From contig JBNLFG010000003.1 in assembly GCA_050305405.1 (NCBI GenBank), positions 124,001 to 188,000 on the forward strand: 64,000 bases of DNA, written 5' to 3'. The notes under the pieces are model-generated. The model saw only the letters and a list, made by a program, of their open reading frames with translations, was not told the DNA's origin and ran no database searches. Shown here one piece after another: positions 34,282 through 41,645 of this stretch (position 1 is the first letter of the stretch; each line of letters starts with the position of its first letter). A program made the position numbers and the translations under genes. The stretch is from Desulfolinea sp050305405. Its GTDB lineage: Bacteria > Chloroflexota > Anaerolineae > Anaerolineales > Villigracilaceae.

Positions 34282-36465
34282 CTAAGCCTTCTTTACCGTG
34301 ACAAAGGTCTGGCTAAGTGCCTGACCGCCGCTGATCGGATCTGTGTAGGTGACATGCAGAGCGGAATCACTGGCACCGATGCCGAACGCAGTTTTTAAGC
34401 CTTTAGACATATGCCCGTACCCGGGCGTCAGGTAAACGCAATCCGGACGAATGGCTTGCGTGGCGTGTAAGATGGTGTGTGCCTTGCCAACAGGGCTGGT
34501 CACTTCGACCCATTCGCCATCGCTCAACCCCATCTTGGCAGCCGTTTGGGCATTCATCCACAAACGGGGCTCGTTGGAATATTTATGCAGCAGTTGATTA
34601 TTTTGCGTCCCAAACTGGGTGTGCTGGGCTACTTTTCCGGTTAGCAGGTAGAACTCATCTTCAGCAGGTTGGGGCGGTTCTTCCCAAGTAGGCCAGGGGG
34701 AGAAACCAGCGTTCTTCAACGTTTCAGAATAAATTTCGATCTTCCCCGAAGGCGTATTGAAAGTAAGCTCGCCATCTTCTTCTTCAGAAGCAGGCATTTC
34801 AGCATATCCCTTGAGCTTTACTTCTTCCAGATCAACACCGAGCGGAGCAAGTTGCTGGCGGATATAATCTTCTTCATCCTCATACTGGAAGAATTCGCCC
34901 AAACCGAGACGTTCGCCAAGCTGCTTGTAAATCCACAAGGCGGATTTCGCTTCGCCCTGCGGCTCGATCACGGGTTGACGCAGAAAGGCTTTGTCGCCAA
35001 CCGGCAAAAGTGGATCATAGCGTTCAAGGTAGGAAGCCTCAGGCAAAATGACATCGGAGAACCAAGCGGTATCGTTCATAATGATGTCCACCGTCACGAT
35101 AAAGTCCATTTTCTCGAAAGCTTTCAAAGTCTTGCTACGATCAGGCAGGGACATAATCGGATTTTGGCGTGAAATCAACCAGCCGTGCGCCTGATAGGGT
35201 TCGCCTGTCAGAATGGAGTCACGCAATTCCTGAAAGACGCCCAGTTTTAGCGGTACAAGCGGATATTTCCAGGGAGTGCCATCCAGACGCAGGGCTGAAA
35301 CACGTGGGTACGCCGGTTGTGACGGAGAACCCAAGCCTGCACCTTCAGCAGCGACTTCTGTAGAAAGACAACCGCCCGGGGTCATCACATTGCCACTCAA
35401 GGCATTCAAAGTGGCAATCGCACGCTCAGTCTGGAAAGAGTTGATAAAGTTAGACGTACGCCAACCCGGATGCGCCAGCGCGTTGTTTTTGGCAGCCGCA
35501 TATTCACGTGCAATACGTTCAATGGTCTCTGCCGGAACACCTGTAATTTGCTCTGCCCATGCCGGTGTGTATTTGGACATTTCATCTTGAATATCGTCAC
35601 AGCCAACCACATATTTTTTGACAAATTCACAATCAGCCAATTCATTTTGGGTGATGACATTAATCATTGCCAGCAGGAAAGCCGAATCTGTGCCCGGGCG
35701 AATCGCAATCCACTCGTCTGCCTTCGCGGCTGTTTTGGTGTAACGCGGATCAAGATAAACCAGCTTTGCCCCACGATCAATGGCGTGGGAAAGCTCAGAA
35801 GTCTCTGATGTCGAGATCGCTTCCATCATATTGCGCCCGACCATCAGAATAAACTCAACATTTTCGTAATTACGTGAGGGTTCTTCCACGCCATAGGTCA
35901 ACAGGAAGGCTGTAATCATGGCGTTGAAGCATAGACTACGCTGCGTCCCATAGTTTGGGGAACCGTAGGCGTAGAGCAGGTTCTCAAATTGAACCTGACT
36001 CAGGTTGTGAGTGGACGAGAAGACCATCGCTTCGGGCCCATATTTTTCCTTGATCTCCAGCATTTTGCTGGCCGTTAAGTCAAGGGCTTCTTCCCAGGAG
36101 GCTTTACGAAACTTGCCTTCGCCACGTTTCCCAACTCGAATGAGCGGAGTCAAGACTCGGTCGGGATCGTAGGTATTCATCAAGCCCGATTGCCCGCGCG
36201 GGCAAAGATTGCCGCGTGAATGCGGATGTTCAGGGTTACCTTCGAGCTTGACAACCTTTCCACCTTCCACTTTGGCAACCAATCCGCAACGCCATACACA
36301 CATCTCACACATGCTGGGCACATATCCGTCGCCGTCTGCGTTGAGATGTCCGGCATCGCGTGCAGCTTGGGCAACGGGCGCTGGCAGCATACTGCCAACG
36401 GCGACCGCCAAACCAGCAGCTCCACCTAATTTTAGAAAATCACGTCGTGATAATATTTTCGACAT
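34282..36465 (-). CDS. Molybdopterin oxidoreductase, thiosulfate/polysulfide reductase-like catalytic subunit
   Basis: This 727-residue exported enzyme of the DMSO-reductase family has a twin-arginine signal (LSRRDFLKLGGAAGL). An [4Fe-4S] motif is formed by Cys53, Cys56, Cys60 and Cys88. Cys179 in GTQRSLCFNAM occupies the place of the Mo-ligand cysteine of PsrA/PhsA. A C-terminal molydop-binding domain (about 600-727) follows. The start is the ATG 6 nt after GGAG. Neighbouring YeeE/YedE sulfur transporters favour thiosulfate, polysulfide or tetrathionate chemistry; arsenate or selenate remain possible. The direction of catalysis cannot be read from the sequence. Confidence 0.9.
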   Translation of the reverse strand: MSKILSRRDFLKLGGAAGLAVAVGSMLPAPVAQAARDAGHLNADGDGYVPSMCEMCVWRCGLVAKVEGGKVVKLEGNPEHPHSRGNLCPRGQSGLMNTYDPDRVLTPLIRVGKRGEGKFRKASWEEALDLTASKMLEIKEKYGPEAMVFSSTHNLSQVQFENLLYAYGSPNYGTQRSLCFNAMITAFLLTYGVEEPSRNYENVEFILMVGRNMMEAISTSETSELSHAIDRGAKLVYLDPRYTKTAAKADEWIAIRPGTDSAFLLAMINVITQNELADCEFVKKYVVGCDDIQDEMSKYTPAWAEQITGVPAETIERIAREYAAAKNNALAHPGWRTSNFINSFQTERAIATLNALSGNVMTPGGCLSTEVAAEGAGLGSPSQPAYPRVSALRLDGTPWKYPLVPLKLGVFQELRDSILTGEPYQAHGWLISRQNPIMSLPDRSKTLKAFEKMDFIVTVDIIMNDTAWFSDVILPEASYLERYDPLLPVGDKAFLRQPVIEPQGEAKSALWIYKQLGERLGLGEFFQYEDEEDYIRQQLAPLGVDLEEVKLKGYAEMPASEEEDGELTFNTPSGKIEIYSETLKNAGFSPWPTWEEPPQPAEDEFYLLTGKVAQHTQFGTQNNQLLHKYSNEPRLWMNAQTAAKMGLSDGEWVEVTSPVGKAHTILHATQAIRPDCVYLTPGYGHMSKGLKTAFGIGASDSALHVTYTDPISGGQALSQTFVTVKKA

Positions 36466-36494
36466 AAGTGTCTCCAATGACCAGTTTTCAGAGA

Positions 36495-36524
36495 GCCGCC
36501 ATCAGCATTTCCCTTGATGACGGC
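36495..36524 (-). promoter_or_regulatory. Intercistronic hairpin before the molybdopterin subunit gene
   Basis: GCCGTCATCA and TGATGGCGGC (minus strand) pair over 10 bp with one G-U around a 10-nt loop. No T-run follows, so it is more likely an RNA-stability or processing element than a terminator. Confidence 0.45.
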
Positions 36525-36537
36525 TTATGAAAATTGA

Positions 36538-37092
36538 TTACTCGCTTTTGTCAGCGCGTTGCCAGCCGACACGATCGATCATGTAGAACAGCATGAGCGA
36601 GATTAGTGTGAACAGGACAATAAATAAGAATGGGTCTATATTCCACAGTTCAGGAATAATCGTGTTGCCATAATTCGCCAACGCAGAAATTTTTGGAAAA
36701 ACCTGCTCATAGGTCAATCCATAAAAAACCGCCCCAACAAGAAAACCGAGCATTCCAGGGATCAAATAATCTAACTTACCTTCACCGCTCCCGGCGGCGC
36801 AAGTACCCGGTCAGTAACCGGCCAGAGCCATGCCGACGCCAAAGATCAGGCCGCCAATAGCGTTACCAGCCAAATAGGTGGCAGGTACAGCGGGGAACGT
36901 GACCAAGCCCAAACCACGTAAGGCATACAGTCCACTCATCGAGATGACCAAAGCGGTCATCATAAATTTCAAGACAGCCATATCCGTGAAGCGGAAAACA
37001 TTGACAATCTTGTTATATTTTGTCAGCCCAGCCTTGTTCAAAGAAAACCCAAAGACTATGCCAAGCACCAGAGAAATAGTGTAGTTCAACAT
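36538..37092 (-). CDS. YeeE/YedE-family transporter half with in-frame TGA (probable selenocysteine)
   Basis: Reading through the TGA at 36813-36811 gives one 184-residue protein. Residues 1-93 end in FGVGMALAGY, then U94, then PGTCAAGSGEGKLDYLIPG. In YeeE/YedE proteins this site is normally GYCPGTC, so the TGA replaces the first cysteine of the substrate-channel motif. The frame stays intact on both sides, with membrane helices continuing. A SECIS-like hairpin follows at once. Alternatives are a nonsense mutation or two split genes. It starts 3 bp after its partner half, with GAGGTAC as ribosome site. The role is probably import of thiosulfate, sulfide or selenium compounds. Confidence 0.75.
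36778..36804 (-). promoter_or_regulatory. Candidate bacterial SECIS hairpin
   Basis: On the minus strand, ACTTG-CGCCGC (36804-36794) pairs with GCGGTG-AAGGT (36788-36778) around a CGGGA apical loop, with one G-A mismatch and G-U wobbles. The loop guanines lie about 19 nt after the TGA. This fits the known bacterial requirement for a stem-loop with an early loop G at about 16-37 nt. Confidence 0.6.
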
Positions 37093-37095
37093 GTT

Positions 37096-37641
37096 TTAGT
37101 ACCTCGCTTTATAAACGATCAAAGCAGTGATGATGCCAGAAACGAACATCGCCGCGATGAAGATGAATGCCGCCGGAGCGAGCAACATCCCGCCAGAGAT
37201 AGCCAACCCGCTTGTGCAGCCGCCAGCGATCCCTGCGCCGTATTCCAAAATAATTGCGCCGAGAAAACCCCAAAGCCAGCGCTTCCAGGTCTGCGCACCG
37301 AAGATGCGTTTCCATTGTTCGTCAGAGTTGGCAGCGCCTTTTTTGCCCCAGAGCAGTGTGCCGCTGGTGGCAGCACCGATCAAACCGCCAAAGAAAGTGC
37401 CGATGAAAAGCACCAAACTCCAGCTTATGCCAGGCGGCATGATGAAATTGAAATACAAATTGTCGAAGAGTTGAGGGGCGACGGCTTTACCTATCATCCC
37501 GGCGACGTTCTCAAACGCGCCCGAAGCACCAAGCAGGCTATCGCTTAGCCAGACGGCCAGAATGCCAACGACACCAAGCAAAACACCCGCCACATAAGGC
37601 GACCAAGTTTCCTTCCGAATATAGTTCAAGATAAATTTCAT
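37096..37641 (-). CDS. YeeE/YedE-family sulfur-transport protein (first half)
   Basis: This 181-residue membrane protein has about five hydrophobic helices and the family motif GGCTSGLAISGG (about residues 140-152), the counterpart of the conserved cysteine-bearing channel motif. It pairs with the adjacent half that bears the TGA. Two-gene YeeE/YedE systems together equal one full-length TsuA-like transporter. GGAGTAAACATC precedes the ATG. Its position between a cytochrome and the molybdopterin enzyme suggests it supplies or removes a sulfur substrate. Confidence 0.88.
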   Translation of the reverse strand: MKFILNYIRKETWSPYVAGVLLGVVGILAVWLSDSLLGASGAFENVAGMIGKAVAPQLFDNLYFNFIMPPGISWSLVLFIGTFFGGLIGAATSGTLLWGKKGAANSDEQWKRIFGAQTWKRWLWGFLGAIILEYGAGIAGGCTSGLAISGGMLLAPAAFIFIAAMFVSGIITALIVYKARY

Positions 37642-37646
37642 GATGT

Positions 37647-38465
37647 TTACTCCTGAGATTTCTCTTCCGAAACAATCTCATCGATCAAATCGAGTACCTT
37701 TTCACTCTTCTGCGGGTCTTGCAGAATGCTGTTTAATGATTTTCGACTCTTGGATTTGAGACCGGCGATGCCTGGAAGCATATCCACCACATCAGCAGGA
37801 TACTCCCCGTCTGCTTTTTTCGTATCGCCAAACGTGACGTTGACTAGCTTCTCGTTAAGGACTACGTACCCGCCCCCGCCAATGGTCACCAAACCGATCA
37901 GCGTCAGGAGAAGCGTATTACCCAAATTAAAGGGTTTCTTCCCCAAGACGATCTCGTCGTAATTCTGGACGTAATCCACAAGATTGGGATCGTTTACATC
38001 CAACTCAGCGCTCACTGCCGCATCCCCGGAAACAGGGGCAACACTTCCCGCATCGCTCGCTGGTGCAGCTGATGCGCCGCCACCCGAACCAACTTCCACA
38101 CCCAAAGTAGTTGCGTAGACCTGTGCCCGTTCATCCAAATCGGATGGGTGACATTGCATACAGGATGCTTTCACATCTGAAAGCGGGGATTCCATGCCGG
38201 TATGCGCTTCAGCTTTATCTGTAGCTTGGTTATTGCCTGCGTGGCAGATATAGCAGAAATCACCAAATGCGTGCGATTGATGCCAGGCCGTGCCATCACT
38301 ATTGACAGGCATCTCTCCTTGCACCTCATGGCAATTCTTACAAGATGAAGCCTGAGAACCGCATTGGGCGCTTGCGGGCGTTACAGACATCAGCGATGTT
38401 GCTGAAACGAGCACCAAAAACACGCCCACAGCAATTACCCAGACAGAACGATCCTTACGTTGCAT
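37647..38465 (-). CDS. Triheme c-type cytochrome with C-terminal membrane helix
   Basis: This 272-residue protein has a signal peptide (about residues 1-34, ending ASAQC). Three CxxCH sites follow: CKNCH at 42-46, CYICH at 71-75 and CMQCH at about 101. An Ala/Ser/Gly linker (about 125-155) precedes one membrane helix (about 180-202, TLLLTLIGLVTIGGGGYVV), and a charged cytoplasmic tail of about 70 residues ends the chain. Its ribosome site is GAGGAG. It is the first gene of the cluster and probably links the extracellular enzyme with the electron-transfer chain. Confidence 0.9.
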   Translation of the reverse strand: MQRKDRSVWVIAVGVFLVLVSATSLMSVTPASAQCGSQASSCKNCHEVQGEMPVNSDGTAWHQSHAFGDFCYICHAGNNQATDKAEAHTGMESPLSDVKASCMQCHPSDLDERAQVYATTLGVEVGSGGGASAAPASDAGSVAPVSGDAAVSAELDVNDPNLVDYVQNYDEIVLGKKPFNLGNTLLLTLIGLVTIGGGGYVVLNEKLVNVTFGDTKKADGEYPADVVDMLPGIAGLKSKSRKSLNSILQDPQKSEKVLDLIDEIVSEEKSQE

Positions 38466-38793
38466 AGCTATCTCCTCAAAAATATTGTTTGTGATAGATT
38501 AGAAGATTTTTTCTTTAATCGAAAGAATTGTGGAAAAACACACAATGCCGGACACATTCTAGTACCACATAAACAAATATATTAGTTACTTAAGTCATTT
38601 TTAAGTCATATTGTTACTGTTCGTTGTGTGCTGAGTGCATTTTTTTAGTAGACAGAGCAATGATGCTCTGTTCTAAACCTGAAAGTTCCCCACTGAACAC
38701 TGTGTTTTTAAACAAACAATATATTGTGTGTTTTTAGTTACTTTGGTATGATGAAAATCACTTCAATTAAGCTATGACCCGACAGGACACATA
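38466..38793. promoter_or_regulatory. Divergent promoter/operator region of the respiratory cluster
   Basis: Three TTGTGTG words are seen. AAAAACACACAAT (38534-38546) and ATTGTGTGTTTTT (38723-38735) are exact inverted partners; a third lies at 38624-38630. The last one overlaps the -35 of a plus-strand promoter (TTGTGT, 17 bp, TATGAT at 38747-38752) for the XRE-cupin gene. A CAGAGCA-ATGA-TGCTCTG palindrome lies at 38653-38670. The words are candidate operators for the adjacent regulator. Confidence 0.5.
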
Positions 38794-39399
38794 ATGGAAA
38801 CAATATCATTGGGAATGAGATTGCGCCAATTGCGTTCCGAACGAAATCTATCCCAGCGTGCTTTGGCACAACTGGCAAGCGTTTCTACAAATTCCGTCAG
38901 TCTGATTGAGCGTGATGAAATATCCCCCAGTGTTGCCACATTACAAAATCTGGCAACAGCTCTGAATGTACATATGAGTTATTTCTTCGAGACGGAGACT
39001 GAAAAAAATGTGCTGCATATTAGACCAACCGAACGCTCATCGCTCGAAAATCAGGGGGTGCGCATCGAAAGCATCGGGCGTCGCCTGCACGATCAGGAGG
39101 TTGAGCCTTTTATTATCCAGCTAGACCCGCATACCAGCATTGGCGAACGGCAAGTCATCCACTCTGGGCATGAAGTCGTCTACTGCACAAAAGGTGAGAT
39201 TGAATATTATATTGATGGAACCAGCTACGTTCTCAAAGAAGGTGACTTTCTCTTATTTGAAGCAGCCTTGCCGCATCTTTGGCGAAATCCCCATGATGAG
39301 CCAGCCGAATTTATATTGATCCTGCAAACCCCAGATGCCAAGTTGGAACCAGTAAAAAGGCATTTTGTTGACTACCCATCCATCTCACATATAAAATAA
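38794..39399 (+). CDS. XRE-family regulator with C-terminal cupin domain (divergent)
   Basis: This 201-residue regulator has a helix-turn-helix at about residues 6-62 (LRQLRSERNLSQRALAQLA, STNSVSLIERDEISPSVATL) and a cupin_2 domain at about 115-185 (GHEVVYCTKGEIEYYIDG, LKEGDFLLFEAALPHLWRN). It is divergent from the respiratory cluster and resembles the XRE-cupin protein at 28426-29106 in layout and spacing. It is the likely regulator of both directions through the TTGTGTG words; its ligand is unknown. Confidence 0.9.
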   Translation: METISLGMRLRQLRSERNLSQRALAQLASVSTNSVSLIERDEISPSVATLQNLATALNVHMSYFFETETEKNVLHIRPTERSSLENQGVRIESIGRRLHDQEVEPFIIQLDPHTSIGERQVIHSGHEVVYCTKGEIEYYIDGTSYVLKEGDFLLFEAALPHLWRNPHDEPAEFILILQTPDAKLEPVKRHFVDYPSISHIK

Positions 39400-39437
39400 C
39401 AAAGGCACATTTATTATGCGCCCTCTAGTGACAGTAA

Positions 39438-39650
39438 CTTGAGAAGATAATCTCGCTTTATCAGAAGATAGACGATTTTCTTAAAACAAAAAGGCACAAA
39501 ACGATAAGTTTTGTGCCTTTATTTATCTCTGTCGGGGCGCCGGGATTTGAATTAGGATACCAAATTCGCTTACCGTATAGACCAAAGTTCTTGGTTTTCA
39601 ATAGTTTGGGGCTATATGGTGTCACTACTTTAGGGCTACGAAACAACATT
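39438..39650. repeat. Outer island junction: tRNA-Pro 3'-end copy plus element end (att-like)
   Basis: Positions 39486-39551 repeat 50281-50346 with one mismatch, covering a terminator and the last ~25 bases of the tRNA-Pro gene. From 39552 onward the sequence departs from the tRNA and instead matches 46557-46645 (TTAGGATACCAAATTCGC and so on). Upstream, GAGAAGATAATCTC (39438-39451) also recurs at 46430. It ends in two TTTGGGGCTA-like direct repeats about 24 bp apart, suggestive of integrase arm sites. Confidence 0.8.
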
Positions 39651-39982
39651 ACAACTAAGTATAGCGTACTTAAAAAGTTTTATGAGCACATTTCAAACAT
39701 TCACAAATACTTCCAAAATCTTGCACTCCACTTAAGGCTGCCCGACTTCTATAGAGTAGGTTAACCTAGAACGCTAATGCCGATTGTTGGGTACTGTTGA
39801 TACTGTTGACATCGTCATTGCAGGTAACAAGCTCTAAGCTTCCCCGATCACCCGTCCAAACTGCGATAAAGGTGTCGTAACTAGGATCAAAGGTATCCAG
39901 TGTATGTTTCCACATGTTTCGGACACAATCGAGTATAGATACTGCACGTGGTTTTCGAAAACCAAATAGTAATACTATAGTA
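39552..39982. other. Gene-free left end of the island
   Basis: These bases are AT-rich, with an AATACTATAGTATT palindrome near 39970. I see no convincing gene; short plus-strand frames here are not supported by a ribosome site or composition. Confidence 0.5.
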
Positions 39983-40450
39983 TTATTCGTAACCCTCTAT
40001 AGATATTTCATAAGCTATGAGGTAAGCTCGGCATATTGCTTCGGCAGGAGTATCACCCCAGGCATAAGCGTGACTCTTTCTGAACCTCGCCAGCCAGCGT
40101 CGTCTACCCTCGGCATCTGTTTCCAGGTGTAGCTTGTAAGGGTCATAAAACTGCTCACGTAACTCAAGAGCAAGAGCAATTGCATCATTAGGATTATTCC
40201 CCCAGTCAGGGAAAGCATCGGTATCGAAAATGTAATCTGTTGGCAATTCTTCAGGCCAGTCAATTTTTTTTGCTCCTGGCACAAAATAGTCCCCGTAGTC
40301 CTTGCCCAAAAAATAACGCCCAGAAGAAAGTAAATACCATTGGGCACCTCTGTACCTCGCTATCTCAAGAGGTAACTGCTTCGCTGGCATCTCAGCGAAT
40401 TTGATTAGCCATTGCTTTTTGGTCAGTGCATTAATTTCTTCTTGTCTCAT
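39983..40450 (-). CDS. Hypothetical protein of the island
   Basis: I do not recognise this 155-residue protein with confidence. It is rich in Trp and Tyr, has no signal peptide or membrane helix, and ends with WGDTPAEAICRAYLIAYE, a pattern I associate with small phage or mobile-element proteins. It starts 1 bp after the LpdD-like gene stop, so the two are co-translated or at least co-transcribed. Confidence 0.7.
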   Translation of the reverse strand: MRQEEINALTKKQWLIKFAEMPAKQLPLEIARYRGAQWYLLSSGRYFLGKDYGDYFVPGAKKIDWPEELPTDYIFDTDAFPDWGNNPNDAIALALELREQFYDPYKLHLETDAEGRRRWLARFRKSHAYAWGDTPAEAICRAYLIAYEISIEGYE

Positions 40451-40852
40451 CTATTTCTCCTCATAGGCTTCACAGATTATATCTATCAGGTGATAAAACT
40501 GATCCACATAGAGCTGGATTAATTCTTTTGAAATCTGATCGATATGAATCCCTACACTCATGACCACATTGCGATGTAATGAACGGGATAGTATTAAGCT
40601 TCCTTCTCTGGCAAGCGCTTCTTCTTTATGCCCAGGCACAGGGACCTGATAAGTGCTATTGGTGTTTTTCTGTGGGTCCTTAATACTAGGCATCGAAATA
40701 GTTAGAGCAACCGCCCCACAGTGATAGTGCGTACCACCTCCAATAGCAATAACCAGATCATTTCCACATTCTATACAAATGGCTTCGATTTTCTGTTTAG
40801 AAGCGTCAAATTCAACCTGAAATTGCTGAATTATGAATGCATCAAAACCCAT
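40451..40852 (-). CDS. LpdD-like prenylated-flavin chaperone/accessory protein
   Basis: This 133-residue protein has the pattern GGGTHYHCGAVALTISMP ... VPGHKEEALAREG ... RNVVMSVGIHIDQISKELI, which I recognise as the LpdD-like accessory family of hydroxyarylic acid (gallate-type) decarboxylases. The ATG at 40852 lies 7 nt after GGAG and is preferred to a start 8 codons upstream. It lies downstream of the UbiX gene in the same decarboxylase cluster. Assignment is by memory of the motif and needs a profile check. Confidence 0.65.
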   Translation of the reverse strand: MGFDAFIIQQFQVEFDASKQKIEAICIECGNDLVIAIGGGTHYHCGAVALTISMPSIKDPQKNTNSTYQVPVPGHKEEALAREGSLILSRSLHRNVVMSVGIHIDQISKELIQLYVDQFYHLIDIICEAYEEK

Positions 40853-40969
40853 GCGTTTTCTCCTGTGGGTGTGCATGTGGAAGCAAATGGCTCATTCGCT
40901 ACACATGTCAATATATCTTTTATGATTTTATAAGTACCAGTTACGCGTTTCGTGAAAATGATAGCCACA

Positions 40970-41560
40970 TCATCGTTCAGCAACTTCCAGCATACTTTTC
41001 TCAGCACCTTCCCATGCCCGAAAACTTGAAGAATTCAACCCAAACTGCATGAGAATTTTACCGATTAAGTGATGAATAAAATCATCGATTGACTTAGGGT
41101 GATTATAGAATGTGAGCATTGGCGGCATAATAAGTGCCCCATATTCAGATGCCTTTAGCATATTTCCCAAATGTAAGCTACTCAAGGGCATTTCACGAGC
41201 GACTAGCACAAGTTTCCGTCGTTCTTTCAAACATACATCGGCTGCACGCAACAACAAATTGTCCGAATAGCCATTTACGATACCCGAAAGAGTTTTCATG
41301 CTACAGGGAATCACAATCATTCCGGCAGTTTCAAACGAACCGCTCGCAATATTAGCCGCAATATCACCAATTGGATGAACCTCGTCAGCTAGAGACAAAA
41401 GATTTTTTTTTGAAAGAGTGGACTCTAATTCTAAGGTTCGAAAAGCACCATTGCTTACGACCAAATGTGTTTCTACCTCTGAATAGTGTTGCAAAGCTTT
41501 TAATAAATATTCTGCCAAGATTGATCCACTAGCACCAGATATGCCAACAATAATTCTCAT
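40970..41560 (-). CDS. UbiX-family flavin prenyltransferase (decarboxylase subunit B)
   Basis: This 196-residue UbiX/Pad1 protein transfers a dimethylallyl group to FMN to make prenyl-FMN for the UbiD partner. Visible features are the FMN-binding GISGASGSI at the N-terminus, PCSMKTLSGIVNGYSDNLLLRAADVCLKERRKLVLVAREMP (in segments: PCSMKTLSGI and RKLVLVAREMPLS). The start at 41560 is chosen because the first residues MRIIVGISGASG fit the family and AAGGAAA precedes; the frame is open 33 codons further. It is part of the vdcBCD-like cluster. Confidence 0.9.
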   Translation of the reverse strand: MRIIVGISGASGSILAEYLLKALQHYSEVETHLVVSNGAFRTLELESTLSKKNLLSLADEVHPIGDIAANIASGSFETAGMIVIPCSMKTLSGIVNGYSDNLLLRAADVCLKERRKLVLVAREMPLSSLHLGNMLKASEYGALIMPPMLTFYNHPKSIDDFIHHLIGKILMQFGLNSSSFRAWEGAEKSMLEVAER

Positions 41561-41597
41561 TGCAATATTTCCTTTTTTGTTTTTATCTTGCTTATAA

Positions 41598-41635
41598 TTT
41601 TTCAAAGGAGCAGAGAAATTTGCTCCTTTGAAAAA
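41598..41635. promoter_or_regulatory. Perfect 15-bp intercistronic hairpin (DASS-ubiX)
   Basis: TTTTTCAAAGGAGCA (41598-41612) pairs fully with TGCTCCTTTGAAAAA (41621-41635). It lies between the transporter stop and ubiX and may reduce read-through or protect the upstream mRNA. Confidence 0.55.
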
Positions 41636-41645
41636 TGTCAAAAAG

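Noticed and set aside
36538..37092. YedE second half as a simple pseudogene or two separate genes
   Set aside because: The TGA sits at a conserved Cys codon, the frame is intact on both sides and a SECIS-like hairpin follows; the downstream part has no independent start or ribosome site. A nonsense mutation is not fully excluded.
39529..39551. Functional tRNA gene at the outer and inner junctions
   Set aside because: Only the last ~25 bases of tRNA-Pro are present at 39529-39551 and 46533-46556; anticodon and D arms are absent.
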